64,000 nt of DNA from Bordetella genomosp. 10 (GCF_002261225.1 NZ_NEVM01000005.1:3286001-3350000); one strand, 5' to 3'; positions 34,695 through 46,904 are shown, counted from the stretch's first letter. Numbers and translations are program-made. Notes: a model not told the origin generated them from the letters alone.

Positions 34695-36602
34695 ATGTTT
34701 CACATGAACGCTCCGCTCCCCTCCGCCGCCCTCGCCGCCGACCTGCCCGCCGCCTCCGCCGCCCAGGCCCGCCCCATCCTCAACGCCCGCGCCAGGACCG
34801 AATCCGCCGCCAAGCCCGCGGCCGGCGCCGCGCCGTCCGTCGAGGACGCCCCCCGCAACGGCGCCCGCATTCTTCTCGAAACCCTGATCGCCAACGGCGT
34901 GGATACCGTGTTCGGCTACCCGGGCGGCGCCGTGCTGCCGCTGTACGACGCCCTCTACAACGAACCGCGCCTGCGTCACGTGCTGGTGCGCCACGAGCAG
35001 GCTGCCGTGCATGCCGCCGAGGGCTACGCGCGCACCACCGGCCGCACCGGCGTGGTGTTCGTGACCTCCGGCCCCGGCATGGCCAACACGACCTCGGGCC
35101 TGCTGGACGCGATGTGCGACTCCATCCCCGTGCTGTGCGTCAGCGGCCAGGTGGCGACCTCCGCCATCGGCACCGACGCCTTCCAGGAATGCGACGCCAT
35201 CGGCATTTCGCGTCCCATCACCAAATGGAACACGCAGATCCGCGCGCTGGACCAGGTGGCCGACACGGTGGGACGCGCCCTGGCGCTGACCCGCCAGGGC
35301 CGTCCGGGCCCGGTGCTGGTGGATTTCCCCAAGGACGTGCAACTGGCGCTGCCGGCCGACCAGGACGACGCGCTGCCCGCCAGCGAGCGCCAGGGCGTGG
35401 CCGCCCTGCGCGCCCGCCGCCAGGCCGGCAAGGCGCCGCTGAAACTGCCGCAGGCGGCCGTCCGGCGCGCCGCCGCCATGATCGCCGAGGCGCGCCGTCC
35501 GGTGTTCTACGGCGGCGGCGGCCTGATCAATGCCGGCCCGCAGGCCTGCGCCGCGTTCACCGACCTGGTGCGCCATACGGGCGCCCCCTGCACGCTGACG
35601 CTGATGGGGCTGGGCGCCTTCCCCGCGTCCGATCCGCAATTCCTCGGCATGCTCGGCATGCACGGCACGCTGGAGGCCAATCTGGCCATGCACCACGCGG
35701 ACCTCATCGTCTGCATCGGCGCGCGCTTCGACGACCGCATCACCGGCCGGCTGGCGGACTTCTGCCCGCATGCGCGCAAGATCCACATCGACATCGACCC
35801 CGCCTCGATCAACAAGGTCGTGCGCGTGGACGTGGCCATGGTGGGCGACTGCCTGCCGCTGGTGACGGCGCTGCGCGAGGAATTGCGGCAGGCGCCCCCG
35901 CCGGAACAACTGCATGCGTGGTGGCACCGCATCGACCGCTGGCGCGCCAAGGATTGCCTGCACGTGACGCCCAGCGCCGACGCCATCCTGCCGCAGCACC
36001 TGATGCAGCGCCTGCAGGCCGCGCTGGAAGGCCGCGACGCCATCGTCTCGACCGACGTCGGGCAGCACCAGATGTGGGCCGCGCAGTATCTGAAGTTCGA
36101 GGCGCCGCAGCGCTGGCTGACCTCGGGCGGCGCCGGCACCATGGGCTACGGCGTGCCGGCCGCCATCGGCGCCCAGGTCGCGCATCCCGACCGCACGGTG
36201 GTGTGCGTCAGCGGCGACGCGTCGGTGTTGATGAATATCCAGGAGATGTCCACCGCCGTGCAGCACGAGACGCCCGTCAAGGTCGTCCTTTGCAACAACG
36301 GCTACATGGGCATGGTGCGGCAGTGGCAGGAGCTGATCCACGGCGGCCGCTACAGCCACAGCTACAACGCCTCGCTGCCGGATTTCGTCGCGCTGGCGCG
36401 CGCCTTCGGCTGGGACGCCGAGCGCGTGTCCGATCCGGCCGAGCTGGACGCGGCGCTGGCGCGCTGCCTGGCCAGCTCCCGTCCTTTCTTCCTGGACGTC
36501 TGCGTGGCCGAGCAGGAGAACTGCTTCCCTATGATGCCGGCCGGCCAGGGCCACCATCGCATGATGCTGGCCGAGGGCGTCTGGTACGAAGACGAGGCCT
36601 GA
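34695..36602 (+). CDS. ilvB: Acetolactate synthase, large (catalytic) subunit
   Basis: 635-residue thiamine-diphosphate enzyme joining two pyruvates (or pyruvate and 2-oxobutyrate) in valine, leucine and isoleucine synthesis. Catalytic Glu E101 ([16 protein letters not shown]), FAD region and the ThDP/Mg motif ([12 protein letters not shown] to CNNGYMGM) are present. About 55 Ala/Pro-rich residues precede the usual N-terminus. No small subunit ilvN follows, so the regulatory subunit must come from elsewhere or be absent. Start 34695 or 34704; neither has a clear ribosome site. Confidence 0.92.
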   Translation: MFHMNAPLPSAALAADLPAASAAQARPILNARARTESAAKPAAGAAPSVEDAPRNGARILLETLIANGVDTVFGYPGGAVLPLYDALYNEPRLRHVLVRHEQAAVHAAEGYARTTGRTGVVFVTSGPGMANTTSGLLDAMCDSIPVLCVSGQVATSAIGTDAFQECDAIGISRPITKWNTQIRALDQVADTVGRALALTRQGRPGPVLVDFPKDVQLALPADQDDALPASERQGVAALRARRQAGKAPLKLPQAAVRRAAAMIAEARRPVFYGGGGLINAGPQACAAFTDLVRHTGAPCTLTLMGLGAFPASDPQFLGMLGMHGTLEANLAMHHADLIVCIGARFDDRITGRLADFCPHARKIHIDIDPASINKVVRVDVAMVGDCLPLVTALREELRQAPPPEQLHAWWHRIDRWRAKDCLHVTPSADAILPQHLMQRLQAALEGRDAIVSTDVGQHQMWAAQYLKFEAPQRWLTSGGAGTMGYGVPAAIGAQVAHPDRTVVCVSGDASVLMNIQEMSTAVQHETPVKVVLCNNGYMGMVRQWQELIHGGRYSHSYNASLPDFVALARAFGWDAERVSDPAELDAALARCLASSRPFFLDVCVAEQENCFPMMPAGQGHHRMMLAEGVWYEDEA

Positions 36603-36619
36603 GGGGCTGAGCCTTCGAT

Positions 36620-36658
36620 GGCCGCGATGACCGCGACGCGTGCGCGGACATCGCGGCC
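36620..36658. terminator. Long interrupted hairpin between convergent ilvB and aldehyde dehydrogenase genes
   Basis: GGCCGCGATG (36620-36629) pairs with CATCGCGGCC (36649-36658); after a single A-A mismatch the inner arms CCGCG/CGCGG continue, leaving a 7-base loop. The 39-base structure sits midway in the 84-bp convergent gap and probably ends transcription from both sides. Confidence 0.6.
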
Positions 36659-36686
36659 GATCGGTCCGGGCAGGCCCGATCCCGCC

Positions 36687-38120
36687 TCAGTCGTGCTTGA
36701 TCGAGATCGTCTTCAGCACGGTGAAGCTGTAGAGCGCTTCGAAGCCCTTCTCGCGGCCGTGGCCGCTGGCCTTGACGCCGCCGAAGGGCAGTTCGATGCC
36801 GCCGCCCGCGCCGTAGTTGTTGATGAAGACCTGCCCCGCCCGCACCTTGCGCGCGATGCGGAACTGGCGGCCGCCGTCGCGCGTCCAGACGCTGGCCACC
36901 AGGCCGTAGTCGGTGTTGTTGGCGATGCGGATGGCGTCGGCTTCGTCCTCGAAAGGAATCGCCGCCAGCACCGGGCCGAACACCTCGTCGCGCGCCAGCC
37001 GGTGCGTGAGCGGCACGTCGCGCAGCAACGTAGGCACCTGGTAGTAGCCCTGTTCCGGCGCGCCCGCTTCCAGGCTGCCCTGCGCCACCGTCGCGATGCC
37101 GTCCTTGCGCGCATCGGCGAGGAATTCGGCGACGCGCGACTGCTGCGATTTGCGGATCAGCGGGCCGCAGTCCAGGTCGCTGCCGGCCGGCCCGGCGCGT
37201 AGCGCGGCGAAGGCATTGCCCAGGCGGTCCAGCACTTTTTCGTAGACGCTGCGTTGCACCAGCAGGCGGCTGCCGGCCGAGCACGTCTGGCCCGCGTTCT
37301 GCACGATGGCGTTGACGGCCACCGGCAGCAGCGCATCGATGTCCGCGTCCTCGAAGACGATCTGCGGCGACTTGCCGCCCAGCTCCGTGGTGACCGGGAC
37401 GTGATTGGCCGCGGCGGTCTGCGTGACCAGGATGCCGATGGCGGGCGAACCGGTGAAGGAGATGTGGTCGATGCCGGGATGGCGCACCAGCGCGTCGCCC
37501 GCTTCATGGCCGTAGCCGGTGACGATGTTGATGGCGCCGGGCGGAAAGCCCACGTCGGCAGCCAGTTCGGCGACGCGCAGCAGGGACAGGCAGGCGTCCT
37601 CCGCCGGCTTGACCACGCAGGCGTTGCCGGCCGCCAGGGCGGCGCCGACGCTGCGCCCGAAGATCTGCAGCGGATAGTTCCAGGGCACGATGTGGCCGGT
37701 GACGCCGTGCGGCTCGCGCAGCGTCAGCACGGTGTAGCCGTTCTGGTAAGGCAGGGTTTCTCCGTGCAGCTTGTCGGCGGCGCCGCCGTAGAACTCGAAA
37801 TAGCGGGCGATGGCGGTGACGTCGGCGCGCGCCTGCTTGGTGGGCTTGCCGCAATCGCGCGATTCCAGCGCCGCCAGTTCATCGAAATGGTCCAGCACCT
37901 TGTTCGACAGCTTGAGCATCAGCCGGCCGCGCTCGGCGGCGGTCAGCTTGCCCCAGGCGCCCTCGTAGGCGCGCCGCGCGGCCTGCACGGCGCGGTCGAT
38001 GTCGGCGGCGTTGCCGCGCGCGATGCTGTCGAATTCCTGCCCGGTGGACGGGTCCACCACCGGGATGCTGTCCCCGGAGGACGGTGCGACGGAACGGTTG
38101 TCGATGTAGTGCTGTTGCAT
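36687..38120 (-). CDS. NAD(P)-dependent aldehyde dehydrogenase (betaine-aldehyde/aromatic type)
   Basis: 477-residue aldehyde dehydrogenase oxidising an aldehyde to the acid. Cofactor loop IVPWNYPLQIF, SFTGSPAIG, general-base Glu in TTELGGKSP and catalytic Cys in QNAGQTCSAGSR are all intact, as is the C-terminal PFGGVKASGHGREKG. Likeness to betaine-aldehyde and other broad ALDHs does not fix the substrate. It stands alone, between a convergent ilvB and topB, with about 270 bp upstream for its promoter. Confidence 0.92.
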   Translation of the reverse strand: MQQHYIDNRSVAPSSGDSIPVVDPSTGQEFDSIARGNAADIDRAVQAARRAYEGAWGKLTAAERGRLMLKLSNKVLDHFDELAALESRDCGKPTKQARADVTAIARYFEFYGGAADKLHGETLPYQNGYTVLTLREPHGVTGHIVPWNYPLQIFGRSVGAALAAGNACVVKPAEDACLSLLRVAELAADVGFPPGAINIVTGYGHEAGDALVRHPGIDHISFTGSPAIGILVTQTAAANHVPVTTELGGKSPQIVFEDADIDALLPVAVNAIVQNAGQTCSAGSRLLVQRSVYEKVLDRLGNAFAALRAGPAGSDLDCGPLIRKSQQSRVAEFLADARKDGIATVAQGSLEAGAPEQGYYQVPTLLRDVPLTHRLARDEVFGPVLAAIPFEDEADAIRIANNTDYGLVASVWTRDGGRQFRIARKVRAGQVFINNYGAGGGIELPFGGVKASGHGREKGFEALYSFTVLKTISIKHD

Positions 38121-38320
38121 GGCGGCGCGGTCTCCTGTGCGGTGGCCGGCCCCGCGCGTGGCGCGCCGGCCGGCTTGTCTCTCGGGATGTGGGAATCGTT
38201 ATCCGGCGCGCCCGCATGCGCGGGGCGCCGGTTGGGGAGACAGTCTACGCCGCCGGCGGCGGCAAGGCCAACCGGCGCGCCTGCCGCGCGGGCCCGGGCG
38301 GCGGCATGGCGATGAAAACG

Positions 38321-38355
38321 GGCCCGCGCCGGCGGTCGATTCGCCGGCGCGGGCC
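38321..38355 (-). terminator. Intrinsic terminator after topB
   Basis: GGCCCGCGCCGGCG (38321-38334) pairs perfectly over 14 bp with 38342-38355, with a 7-base loop. Read on the minus strand, the hairpin is followed by CGTTTTC, a short U-tract, so it fits topB, whose stop is at 38394. Confidence 0.75.
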
Positions 38356-38393
38356 TACTGCATGCCCATGCCACGTCGCGGACGGCGTCCCGA

Positions 38394-41069
<2,676 letters not shown>

Positions 41070-41130
41070 GAGTATCCAATGGCGGCGGTCCGCCGCAGTA
41101 GCGCGGATGATAAGAGGGGAGATTCGCCAC

Positions 41131-43761
41131 ATGCAAGTCGCGGGCTCGTCGCAAGCAGGATCCGAACGGCATATCTGGCGCCGTTTCCTGGCCCGGACCA
41201 CCCTGGCCCTGGGCCTGCTGTTGCTGGCGAGCGCCGCCCTGTGCTGGGTCGCGGCGAACTGGCCTCTTTTTTCCAAGATACAACGGTTGTCCAGTGCGCA
41301 GGGGGCGATGACGGTCGCCGGCGTGCTGGCGCTGGCCCTTTACGCCCGCGGCGCGAGCGGCGCGAACGCGGTGCACGGGCGGGCGGCCGTGCTGGGGCTG
41401 GCGACGGTCCTGCTGGGCGCCGTGCTGGCCCTGATCGGCCAGACCTACCAGACCGGCGCCGACAACTGGGAGCTGTTCGCCGCCTGGGCGGCCCTGATGC
41501 TGCCGTGGGCGCTGGCGGCGCGCAGCCAGGGGCTCTGGCTGCTGTGGGCGCTGCTCGTCAATGCGGCCGTGGTCCTGCTGCTGGGCGAGCGGGTGCTGGC
41601 CTGGTGGGGCCTGTTCGACGGCCCCGGTTTTCCCAGCCTGGTGATCGCCGGGCTGAACCTGGTCCTGCTGGGCCTGTGGGAATTCAGCGCCCGGCGCTGG
41701 CGGGCGCGCACCGGCGTCGGGCCGCGGGTATTGGCGCTGCTGGCCGTGGGGGTCCTGGTCCTGGCGCTGGTTTTCGGCGGACTGGGCATGGAAAATCTGG
41801 GGTCGTATACCGGTTTGGCCTGGGTGCTGGCCACCCTGGGCCTGGCGGCGTTCTACATCCTGGCGCGCCGCGACCTGGTCATCCTCGCCCTGCTGGCGGC
41901 GGGCGTGATCTGCGTGTCGCTGCGGCTGGCGGCCGATTGGTTCTTCGACCTGCAGCCCGGCGTCTGGGCGGTGCTGCCGCTGGCGGGCCTGCTGATGGGC
42001 GAGGCGGTGCTGGCGGCGCGCTGGCTGCGCCGGCTGGCGGCGTCGACCCCCGGGTTGCCGGCCGAGGCGCTGGCCGATGCCGAACCCGCCGGCATCTCGG
42101 CGGGCGTGGAGGTCGAGCCGGCCGCGCCGGCCGTGTCCGCCCCCGGCAGCGCCAGCGCGGCGGAAGTGCCGCCGGACCGCGGCGCGGCGCCATGGTTCGT
42201 CCAGGGCCTGCTGGGCCTGAGCGCCTGGCTCGCCAGCCTGCTGCTGCTGCTGTTCCTGGTCTTGTCGGGCCTGGTCGCCAGCGCCTCGGGCGGACTGGTG
42301 GGCGGACTGGTGCTGTGCGCCGTCGGCGTGGCCATGGTGCGCGCCGCCGAGGGCCCGTTCTGGCGCCAGTGCGCCACCGCCCTGGCCTTCAGCGGCCAGA
42401 TCCTGGTGATGGCCGGCTTGTCCGACGCCAATTCCCCGGCCGGCGCGGCGCTCTTCGTACTGGCGCTGGCCATCGTGATCTATGTGTTCGGGCCGGACGC
42501 CATCCTGCGTTTTCTCAGCGGCCTGACCATGGTGGTGGCGGTGTATCTGCTGACCGCCTTCGCCGTCGAGCACGCCGATGCCTACGACTCGCTGGTCGAG
42601 GCGGTGCTGCGCTGGCTCCTCTTCGACGACCTGCGCGGCATCGCGCTGTGGCTGCCGGCTTCGCTGTTGACGGCGTGGGTGGCGGCGCTGGCCTTCCTCT
42701 GCAATCCGCGCTTGCCGGCGCGCCGCCGCGATGCCCTGTTGCCGCTGGCCTGGTCCTTCGCCCTGGCCGCGCAGGCGAGCGTGGTGCTGGCGGCAGGGGT
42801 GCCCGTCTGGCAGTTGCCGGCCCTCTGGCAGGCGCATGCGCCGTCGGTGGTGTATCTGGCCCTGGTGGTGGTGTTGCCGGTGGCGGTCGCTATCGCGCTG
42901 CTGCATCCCCGGCGCGCCGCGCTGGGCCGCGGCCTGCGTTATGGCGTGCCGCTGGGCCTGGCGGTGCTGGCGGCGTTCTGGCTGTCCTGGCCCGGCGTGG
43001 CCTACGCGCTGACCTGGCTGCTGCTGGGCTTCGGCTTGCAGCGCGCGCGCCTGTTCCGCCTGGGCCAGATCGCCGTCCTGCTGTGCCTGGCCTTCTACTA
43101 CTACCGGCTCGACACGCCGCTGTTGTACAAGGCCGCGCTGCTGGCCGGCGCGGGCGGGCTGCTGCTGTTGATGCGCATGGCCGTCTGGGCGGTGCCGCGC
43201 CTGCGCGGCGTGGCGCCGTTGCGTGAATCCGCCCCCGCGCAACCGGCGCCGTGGCGCGCGGGCCTGATCGCGGCGGGGCTGCTGCTGTGCCTGGGCGTTG
43301 CCAACACAGCCATCTGGCAGCGCGAGCAATTGCTGGCGCACGGGCAGGTCGTGCGCCTGGAACTGGCTTCGCGCGATCCGCGTTCGCTGCTGCAAGGCGA
43401 CTATATGGATCTGCGCTTCGCCGCCGCGCAGGCGGTCGGCGCCATGCAGGACGAACTGCCCGCCGGAAGCGGCATCCTGCATGCGCCGCTCATCGACGCC
43501 TACCTGGTGCTCCAGCCGGACGACCGCGGCGTGGCGCGGCCGGTGCGCGTGCAGCCCGCGCCGCAGCCGCACGATGCGAAGGAAGTGGTGCTGCGCTACC
43601 GCCTGCGCGCCGAGGGGGTGCGCATCGTCACCAATGCCTATTTCTTTCCCGAAGGCCAGGGCGAGCACTATGCCGGCGCCCGCTATGGCGAGCTGCGGGT
43701 GGACGACAGCGGCACCGGTTTGCTGGTGCGCCTGCTGGGCGAGGATCTCAAGCCGCTTTGA
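41131..43761 (+). CDS. Large membrane protein fusing DUF2157, DUF4401 and GDYXXLXY domains
   Basis: 876-residue inner-membrane protein with some 20 hydrophobic segments. The N-terminal third (WRRFLARTTLALGLLLLASA, LIGQTYQTGADNWELFAAW) is DUF2157-like, and the middle DUF4401-like. The last 170 residues form a periplasmic domain with the name-giving motif GDYMDLRF at 756-763. These are often separate neighbouring genes; here they are one chain joined by an Ala/Pro linker near 325-350. No function is established. The start at 41131 follows AGGGGAG. It diverges from topB. Confidence 0.85.
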   Translation: MQVAGSSQAGSERHIWRRFLARTTLALGLLLLASAALCWVAANWPLFSKIQRLSSAQGAMTVAGVLALALYARGASGANAVHGRAAVLGLATVLLGAVLALIGQTYQTGADNWELFAAWAALMLPWALAARSQGLWLLWALLVNAAVVLLLGERVLAWWGLFDGPGFPSLVIAGLNLVLLGLWEFSARRWRARTGVGPRVLALLAVGVLVLALVFGGLGMENLGSYTGLAWVLATLGLAAFYILARRDLVILALLAAGVICVSLRLAADWFFDLQPGVWAVLPLAGLLMGEAVLAARWLRRLAASTPGLPAEALADAEPAGISAGVEVEPAAPAVSAPGSASAAEVPPDRGAAPWFVQGLLGLSAWLASLLLLLFLVLSGLVASASGGLVGGLVLCAVGVAMVRAAEGPFWRQCATALAFSGQILVMAGLSDANSPAGAALFVLALAIVIYVFGPDAILRFLSGLTMVVAVYLLTAFAVEHADAYDSLVEAVLRWLLFDDLRGIALWLPASLLTAWVAALAFLCNPRLPARRRDALLPLAWSFALAAQASVVLAAGVPVWQLPALWQAHAPSVVYLALVVVLPVAVAIALLHPRRAALGRGLRYGVPLGLAVLAAFWLSWPGVAYALTWLLLGFGLQRARLFRLGQIAVLLCLAFYYYRLDTPLLYKAALLAGAGGLLLLMRMAVWAVPRLRGVAPLRESAPAQPAPWRAGLIAAGLLLCLGVANTAIWQREQLLAHGQVVRLELASRDPRSLLQGDYMDLRFAAAQAVGAMQDELPAGSGILHAPLIDAYLVLQPDDRGVARPVRVQPAPQPHDAKEVVLRYRLRAEGVRIVTNAYFFPEGQGEHYAGARYGELRVDDSGTGLLVRLLGEDLKPL

Positions 43762-43792
43762 GGTGCGCGGTCCGGCGGCGGCCTTGTTCGGC

Positions 43793-43877
43793 GTCGTCGG
43801 CTATGCGGTGTCGTCGTCTATTCGGCGTCGCCGGTTATGCGGTATCGCTGGCTATACGCTGTCGCTGGCTATCGCGA
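43793..43877. repeat. Five 17-bp tandem repeats at the gluQ 3' end
   Basis: Consecutive units GTCGTCGGCTATGCGGT, GTCGTCGTCTATTCGGC, GTCGCCGGTTATGCGGT, ATCGCTGGCTATACGCT and GTCGCTGGCTATCGCGA fill the convergent gap. The last unit overlaps the final codons and stop of gluQ (stop at 43869). The unit length is not a multiple of three, so the array is not a coding repeat. Confidence 0.85.
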
Positions 43878-44798
43878 GGCCGGTTGCCAGCGCGCCGCCC
43901 AGGCCGCGCAGGCCAGGCGAAGAAAGGTCGCGGGATCGCTCGCGGCCAGCGGCGTGAAGCCGAGCGCCTGCCAGGCGTGGTTCAAGGTGGCGACGGGTTG
44001 CGCCAGGTCCAGCGCCGGCGCGTGATTCTGCTTCGACAGCTTCAGGCCACTGAGCGGATCGAGCACCAGCGGCACGTGCATGACGCGCGGCGGTTGCAGC
44101 TCCAGCATGCGCGCCAACACGCGCTGGCGCGCCGTCGAACTCAACAGGTCGGCGCCGCGCACCACGTCCGTGACGCCTTGCGCGCCGTCGTCGACCACCA
44201 CCGCCAATTGATAGGCCCACATGCCGTCGGCGCGGCGCAGCACGAAATCTCCCACGGCCCGCGCCACGTCCTGGCGCTGCGGTCCCAGCCAGCGGTCCTC
44301 GAAAACCTCGATGCCGGGCGGCACGCGCAAGCGCCAGGCGCGCGCGCTGCGCCCGGGCGGCAACCCATGCCGGCAGGTCCCGGCATAAGGGCGTTCGCCG
44401 TCGGATGCTGCATCGGATGTTGCGTCGGGTTCGGCCTCGTCCGTCCGGCCCGCTTTCCGCGCCAGCGCCGCCGCGGCTTCGGCGATCTCGCGCCGGGTGC
44501 AGCCGCAGCCGTAGACCAGGCCGCGCGCGGCCAGATCGTCGAAGGCCTGCTGGTAGACCGCGTCGCGCGCCGATTGCCAGATCACTTCGCCGTCCCAGCG
44601 CAGGCCCAGCGTTTCCAACTGGTCCATGATCACGCGGTCCGCGCCCGGCACGCTGCGCGGCTTGTCCACGTCCTCGATGCGCAGCAGCCAACGGCCGCCC
44701 GCCGCGCGCGCGTCGAGATAACTGGCCAGCGCGGCCACCAGGGAGCCCGCGTGCAAGGGACCGCTGGGACTGGGCGCGAATCGGCCGACGTAGCTCAT
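43869..44798 (-). CDS. gluQ: Glutamyl-Q tRNA(Asp) synthetase
   Basis: 309-residue truncated GluRS paralogue that attaches glutamate to queuosine 34 of tRNA-Asp. Class I signatures: [12 protein letters not shown] (HIGH-like) and LKLSKQNHA (KMSKS-like). Zinc-site cysteines [10 protein letters not shown] and AGTCRHG are present, and the anticodon-binding domain is absent. Start ATG 44798; an in-frame TTG at 44810 is less likely. The C-terminal codons lie in a 17-bp tandem array. Confidence 0.94.
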   Translation of the reverse strand: MSYVGRFAPSPSGPLHAGSLVAALASYLDARAAGGRWLLRIEDVDKPRSVPGADRVIMDQLETLGLRWDGEVIWQSARDAVYQQAFDDLAARGLVYGCGCTRREIAEAAAALARKAGRTDEAEPDATSDAASDGERPYAGTCRHGLPPGRSARAWRLRVPPGIEVFEDRWLGPQRQDVARAVGDFVLRRADGMWAYQLAVVVDDGAQGVTDVVRGADLLSSTARQRVLARMLELQPPRVMHVPLVLDPLSGLKLSKQNHAPALDLAQPVATLNHAWQALGFTPLAASDPATFLRLACAAWAARWQPASR

Positions 44799-44914
44799 GG
44801 GAAAAGGCAAAACACGATAGGGAAGATGGCGACATTAAACCGCACCCGGCGCCAGGCAATCTGCGCAAACGACGCGCGCATGCAACACGCTCATCAATTC
44901 CCGCCGGCGTGGCT

Positions 44915-44942
44915 AAAAACAAAACCGGCCCAGTTGGGCCGG
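44915..44942 (-). terminator. Intrinsic terminator after smg
   Basis: On the minus strand CCGGCCC and GGGCCGG arms (44925-44942) form a stem with a short loop, followed directly by TTTTGTTTTT (44924-44915). This is the clearest U-tract terminator in the window. It lies about 40 bp after the smg stop. Confidence 0.88.
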
Positions 44943-44981
44943 CCTTGGACTGTCGAGGCGCAAGGCCTCGGCGAGTAGGTA

Positions 44982-45443
44982 TCAGTGCAGGCGCCGCACG
45001 TCGCCGTCGTCGTCCAGCAGCTCTTCGAGCACCAGGTTGTCGATGTCGGCTTCCTGGCTCCACAGCACCATCAGCGCCGTGATCTTGAGCTTGCCCAGCG
45101 GTACCGGCGATTCCGGCGCCGCCAGCGCGCGGTCGATGACGATTTCGCGCAAGGGCGCGGGCAGGACGCCGGCGGTTTCCAGGAAAGTGATGAAACCGAT
45201 GGCTTCGGTGCCCAATTGGCGGTATTCGCTGTCGGTGTAGACGCGCATTCCGGTGCCCGGCTGCGCGGCCAGGTCGACGCACCGTTCGGTGGTTTCCGCC
45301 AGCCCGTAGAGCCAGCCCAGTGCATCATCGATATCTTCGTGTTCGAAGCCAGCCGCCGCCAGGCGTTTCGCCAGGACATCCGCCGCGGGACAGGCTTGCG
45401 GCGTGTAGTAATTTTCGAAAAGGTAGACCAGGATATCGAACAT
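44982..45443 (-). CDS. smg: Smg protein (DUF494)
   Basis: 153-residue conserved proteobacterial protein of unknown biochemical role. N-terminus MFDILVYLFENYY and the C-terminal ALMVLWSQEADIDNLVLEELLDDD match the family. The start is ATG 45443 by alignment with known Smg proteins; ATG 45464 (adding MTERRRN) is an alternative. In E. coli and relatives smg follows dprA, but no dprA is present upstream here; instead an AT-rich gap and a D-threonine aldolase follow. Confidence 0.93.
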   Translation of the reverse strand: MFDILVYLFENYYTPQACPAADVLAKRLAAAGFEHEDIDDALGWLYGLAETTERCVDLAAQPGTGMRVYTDSEYRQLGTEAIGFITFLETAGVLPAPLREIVIDRALAAPESPVPLGKLKITALMVLWSQEADIDNLVLEELLDDDGDVRRLH

Positions 45444-45494
45444 ATTGCGCCGTCTTTCAGTCATTGTTTGCCCAGTCGGCCCGCTTATCGGCAA

Positions 45495-45680
45495 ACCCGC
45501 AAACGTAAATTCACTTTACGCTTATTCATGTTGGCGGGCAACCAAGCGATGTAGCAGGACAACACAGGAATAAGCACCGCATTACCAGCCTTATACGTGA
45601 ATTTGGGATTTTTTAAGAAAAAAGTCAGGAAGTTGATTGTATTAGCAATATGACATTGCACTTTGACAAGGAGTACGTGC
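45495..45680. other. AT-rich gap between divergent smg and D-threonine aldolase genes
   Basis: 186 bp, unusually AT-rich for this window, containing runs such as TTTTTTAAGAAAAAA near 45610-45625. It should carry the divergent promoters for smg and the aldolase gene. It stands where dprA would be expected and may mark a rearrangement junction. Confidence 0.45.
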
Positions 45681-46841
45681 GTGGAGAATACCGAGATCGA
45701 TATCCAGGGCGCGGGATTGCCCGCCTTGACGCTGCCGCCGCCCGCGCGCCCCGGCATGGCCTTGTCCGAAGTGGACACGCCGGCCCTGGTGCTGGACCTG
45801 GACGTCTTCGAAGCCAACCTGCGCACGATGCAGGACTGGACGCGGCGTCACGACATCGCCTTGCGGCCGCACGGCAAGGCGCACAAGTGCCCCGAGGTGG
45901 CGCTACGCCAGATCGCCCTGGGCGCGCGCGGCATCTGCGTGCAGAAGGTCAGTGAAGCGCTGCCCTTCGTCGCGGCTGGCGTCGCCGACGTCCACATCAG
46001 CAACGAGGTGGTGGGCGAGGCCAAGCTGGCGCTGCTGGCGCAGCTCGCGCGCCGCGCGCGGGTCAGCGTCTGCGTCGACCATCCGGAAAACGTCGCGGCC
46101 CTGTCGCGCGCGGTGGCCGCGCAGGGCACGCGGGTCGACGTGCTGGTGGAGATCGACGTCGGCCATGGCCGTTGCGGCGTTGCCTCGCCGACGGCCGCGC
46201 TGGAGCTGGCGCGCCGCGTGGAAAGCCTGCCGGGCCTGCGCTTCGCCGGCATCCAGGCTTATCACGGTTCCTTGCAGCACCGGCGCGGCCACGCCGAGCG
46301 GGCCCAGGCCTGCCTGGAGTCGGCGGCGCGCGCGCGCCAGTGCGCCGAGGTGCTGCACGCGCATGGCTACGCCTGCCCCATCATCACCGGCGGCGGCACC
46401 GGCAGCGCGGAATTCGACGGGCCGGGCGATGTCTATACGGAATTGCAGGCCGGCAGCTACGCCTTCATGGACGTCGACTACGGCGCCAACGAATGGGCCG
46501 GCGAATTGAAGTTCGGCAACAGCCTGTTCCTGCTCGGCACGGTGATGAGCACGCCGACGCCCGACCGCGTCATGCTGGACGTGGGGCTGAAATCCACCAC
46601 CGTCGAATGCGGGCTGCCGAAGGTGCATGAACGCGACAACCTGCTGTACGTGGCCGCCAACGATGAGCACGGCATCGTGCGCGTGGCCGCGGGCACGGCG
46701 GCGCCGGCGCTGGGCGAAAAGCTGCGCCTGGTGCCCTCGCACGTCGATCCCACCTTCAACCTGCACGACGAACTGGTGGCGGTGCGCGGCGGCGTGGTGG
46801 AAGGCGTGTGGCCCATCGCGGCGCGCGGCTTCAGCCGGTAG
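45681..46841 (+). CDS. D-threonine aldolase (DSD1 family)
   Basis: 386-residue PLP- and metal-dependent fold-III enzyme. The PLP Lys is about K66 (RPHGKAHKCPE). The C-terminal metal site reads SHVDPTFNLHD, with H354 and D356: H-x-D is the D-threonine-aldolase form, whereas D-serine dehydratases have H-x-C. It should split D-threonine and other D-beta-hydroxy amino acids into glycine and aldehyde. The start is GTG 45681, seven bases after AAGGAG; upstream TTG 45663 lies before that site. Convergent with the second amino-acid importer. Confidence 0.88.
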   Translation: MENTEIDIQGAGLPALTLPPPARPGMALSEVDTPALVLDLDVFEANLRTMQDWTRRHDIALRPHGKAHKCPEVALRQIALGARGICVQKVSEALPFVAAGVADVHISNEVVGEAKLALLAQLARRARVSVCVDHPENVAALSRAVAAQGTRVDVLVEIDVGHGRCGVASPTAALELARRVESLPGLRFAGIQAYHGSLQHRRGHAERAQACLESAARARQCAEVLHAHGYACPIITGGGTGSAEFDGPGDVYTELQAGSYAFMDVDYGANEWAGELKFGNSLFLLGTVMSTPTPDRVMLDVGLKSTTVECGLPKVHERDNLLYVAANDEHGIVRVAAGTAAPALGEKLRLVPSHVDPTFNLHDELVAVRGGVVEGVWPIAARGFSR

Positions 46842-46869
46842 CGCGATCCGTGCGGCAGGCGCGATAAGC

Positions 46870-46901
46870 GCAACTAGTGCAACTAGTGCAACTAGTGCAA
46901 T
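46870..46901. repeat. Three perfect 9-bp tandem repeats (GCAACTAGT)
   Basis: GCAACTAGT is repeated at 46870-46878, 46879-46887 and 46888-46896, followed by GCAAT. It lies 28 bp after the aldolase stop and just before a terminator hairpin. Confidence 0.9.
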
Positions 46902-46904
46902 AAG

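Noticed and set aside
46870..46901. Repeat array as a possible CRISPR
   Set aside because: Units are 9 bp with no spacers, and no cas genes are near; the same holds for the 11-, 15- and 17-bp arrays.
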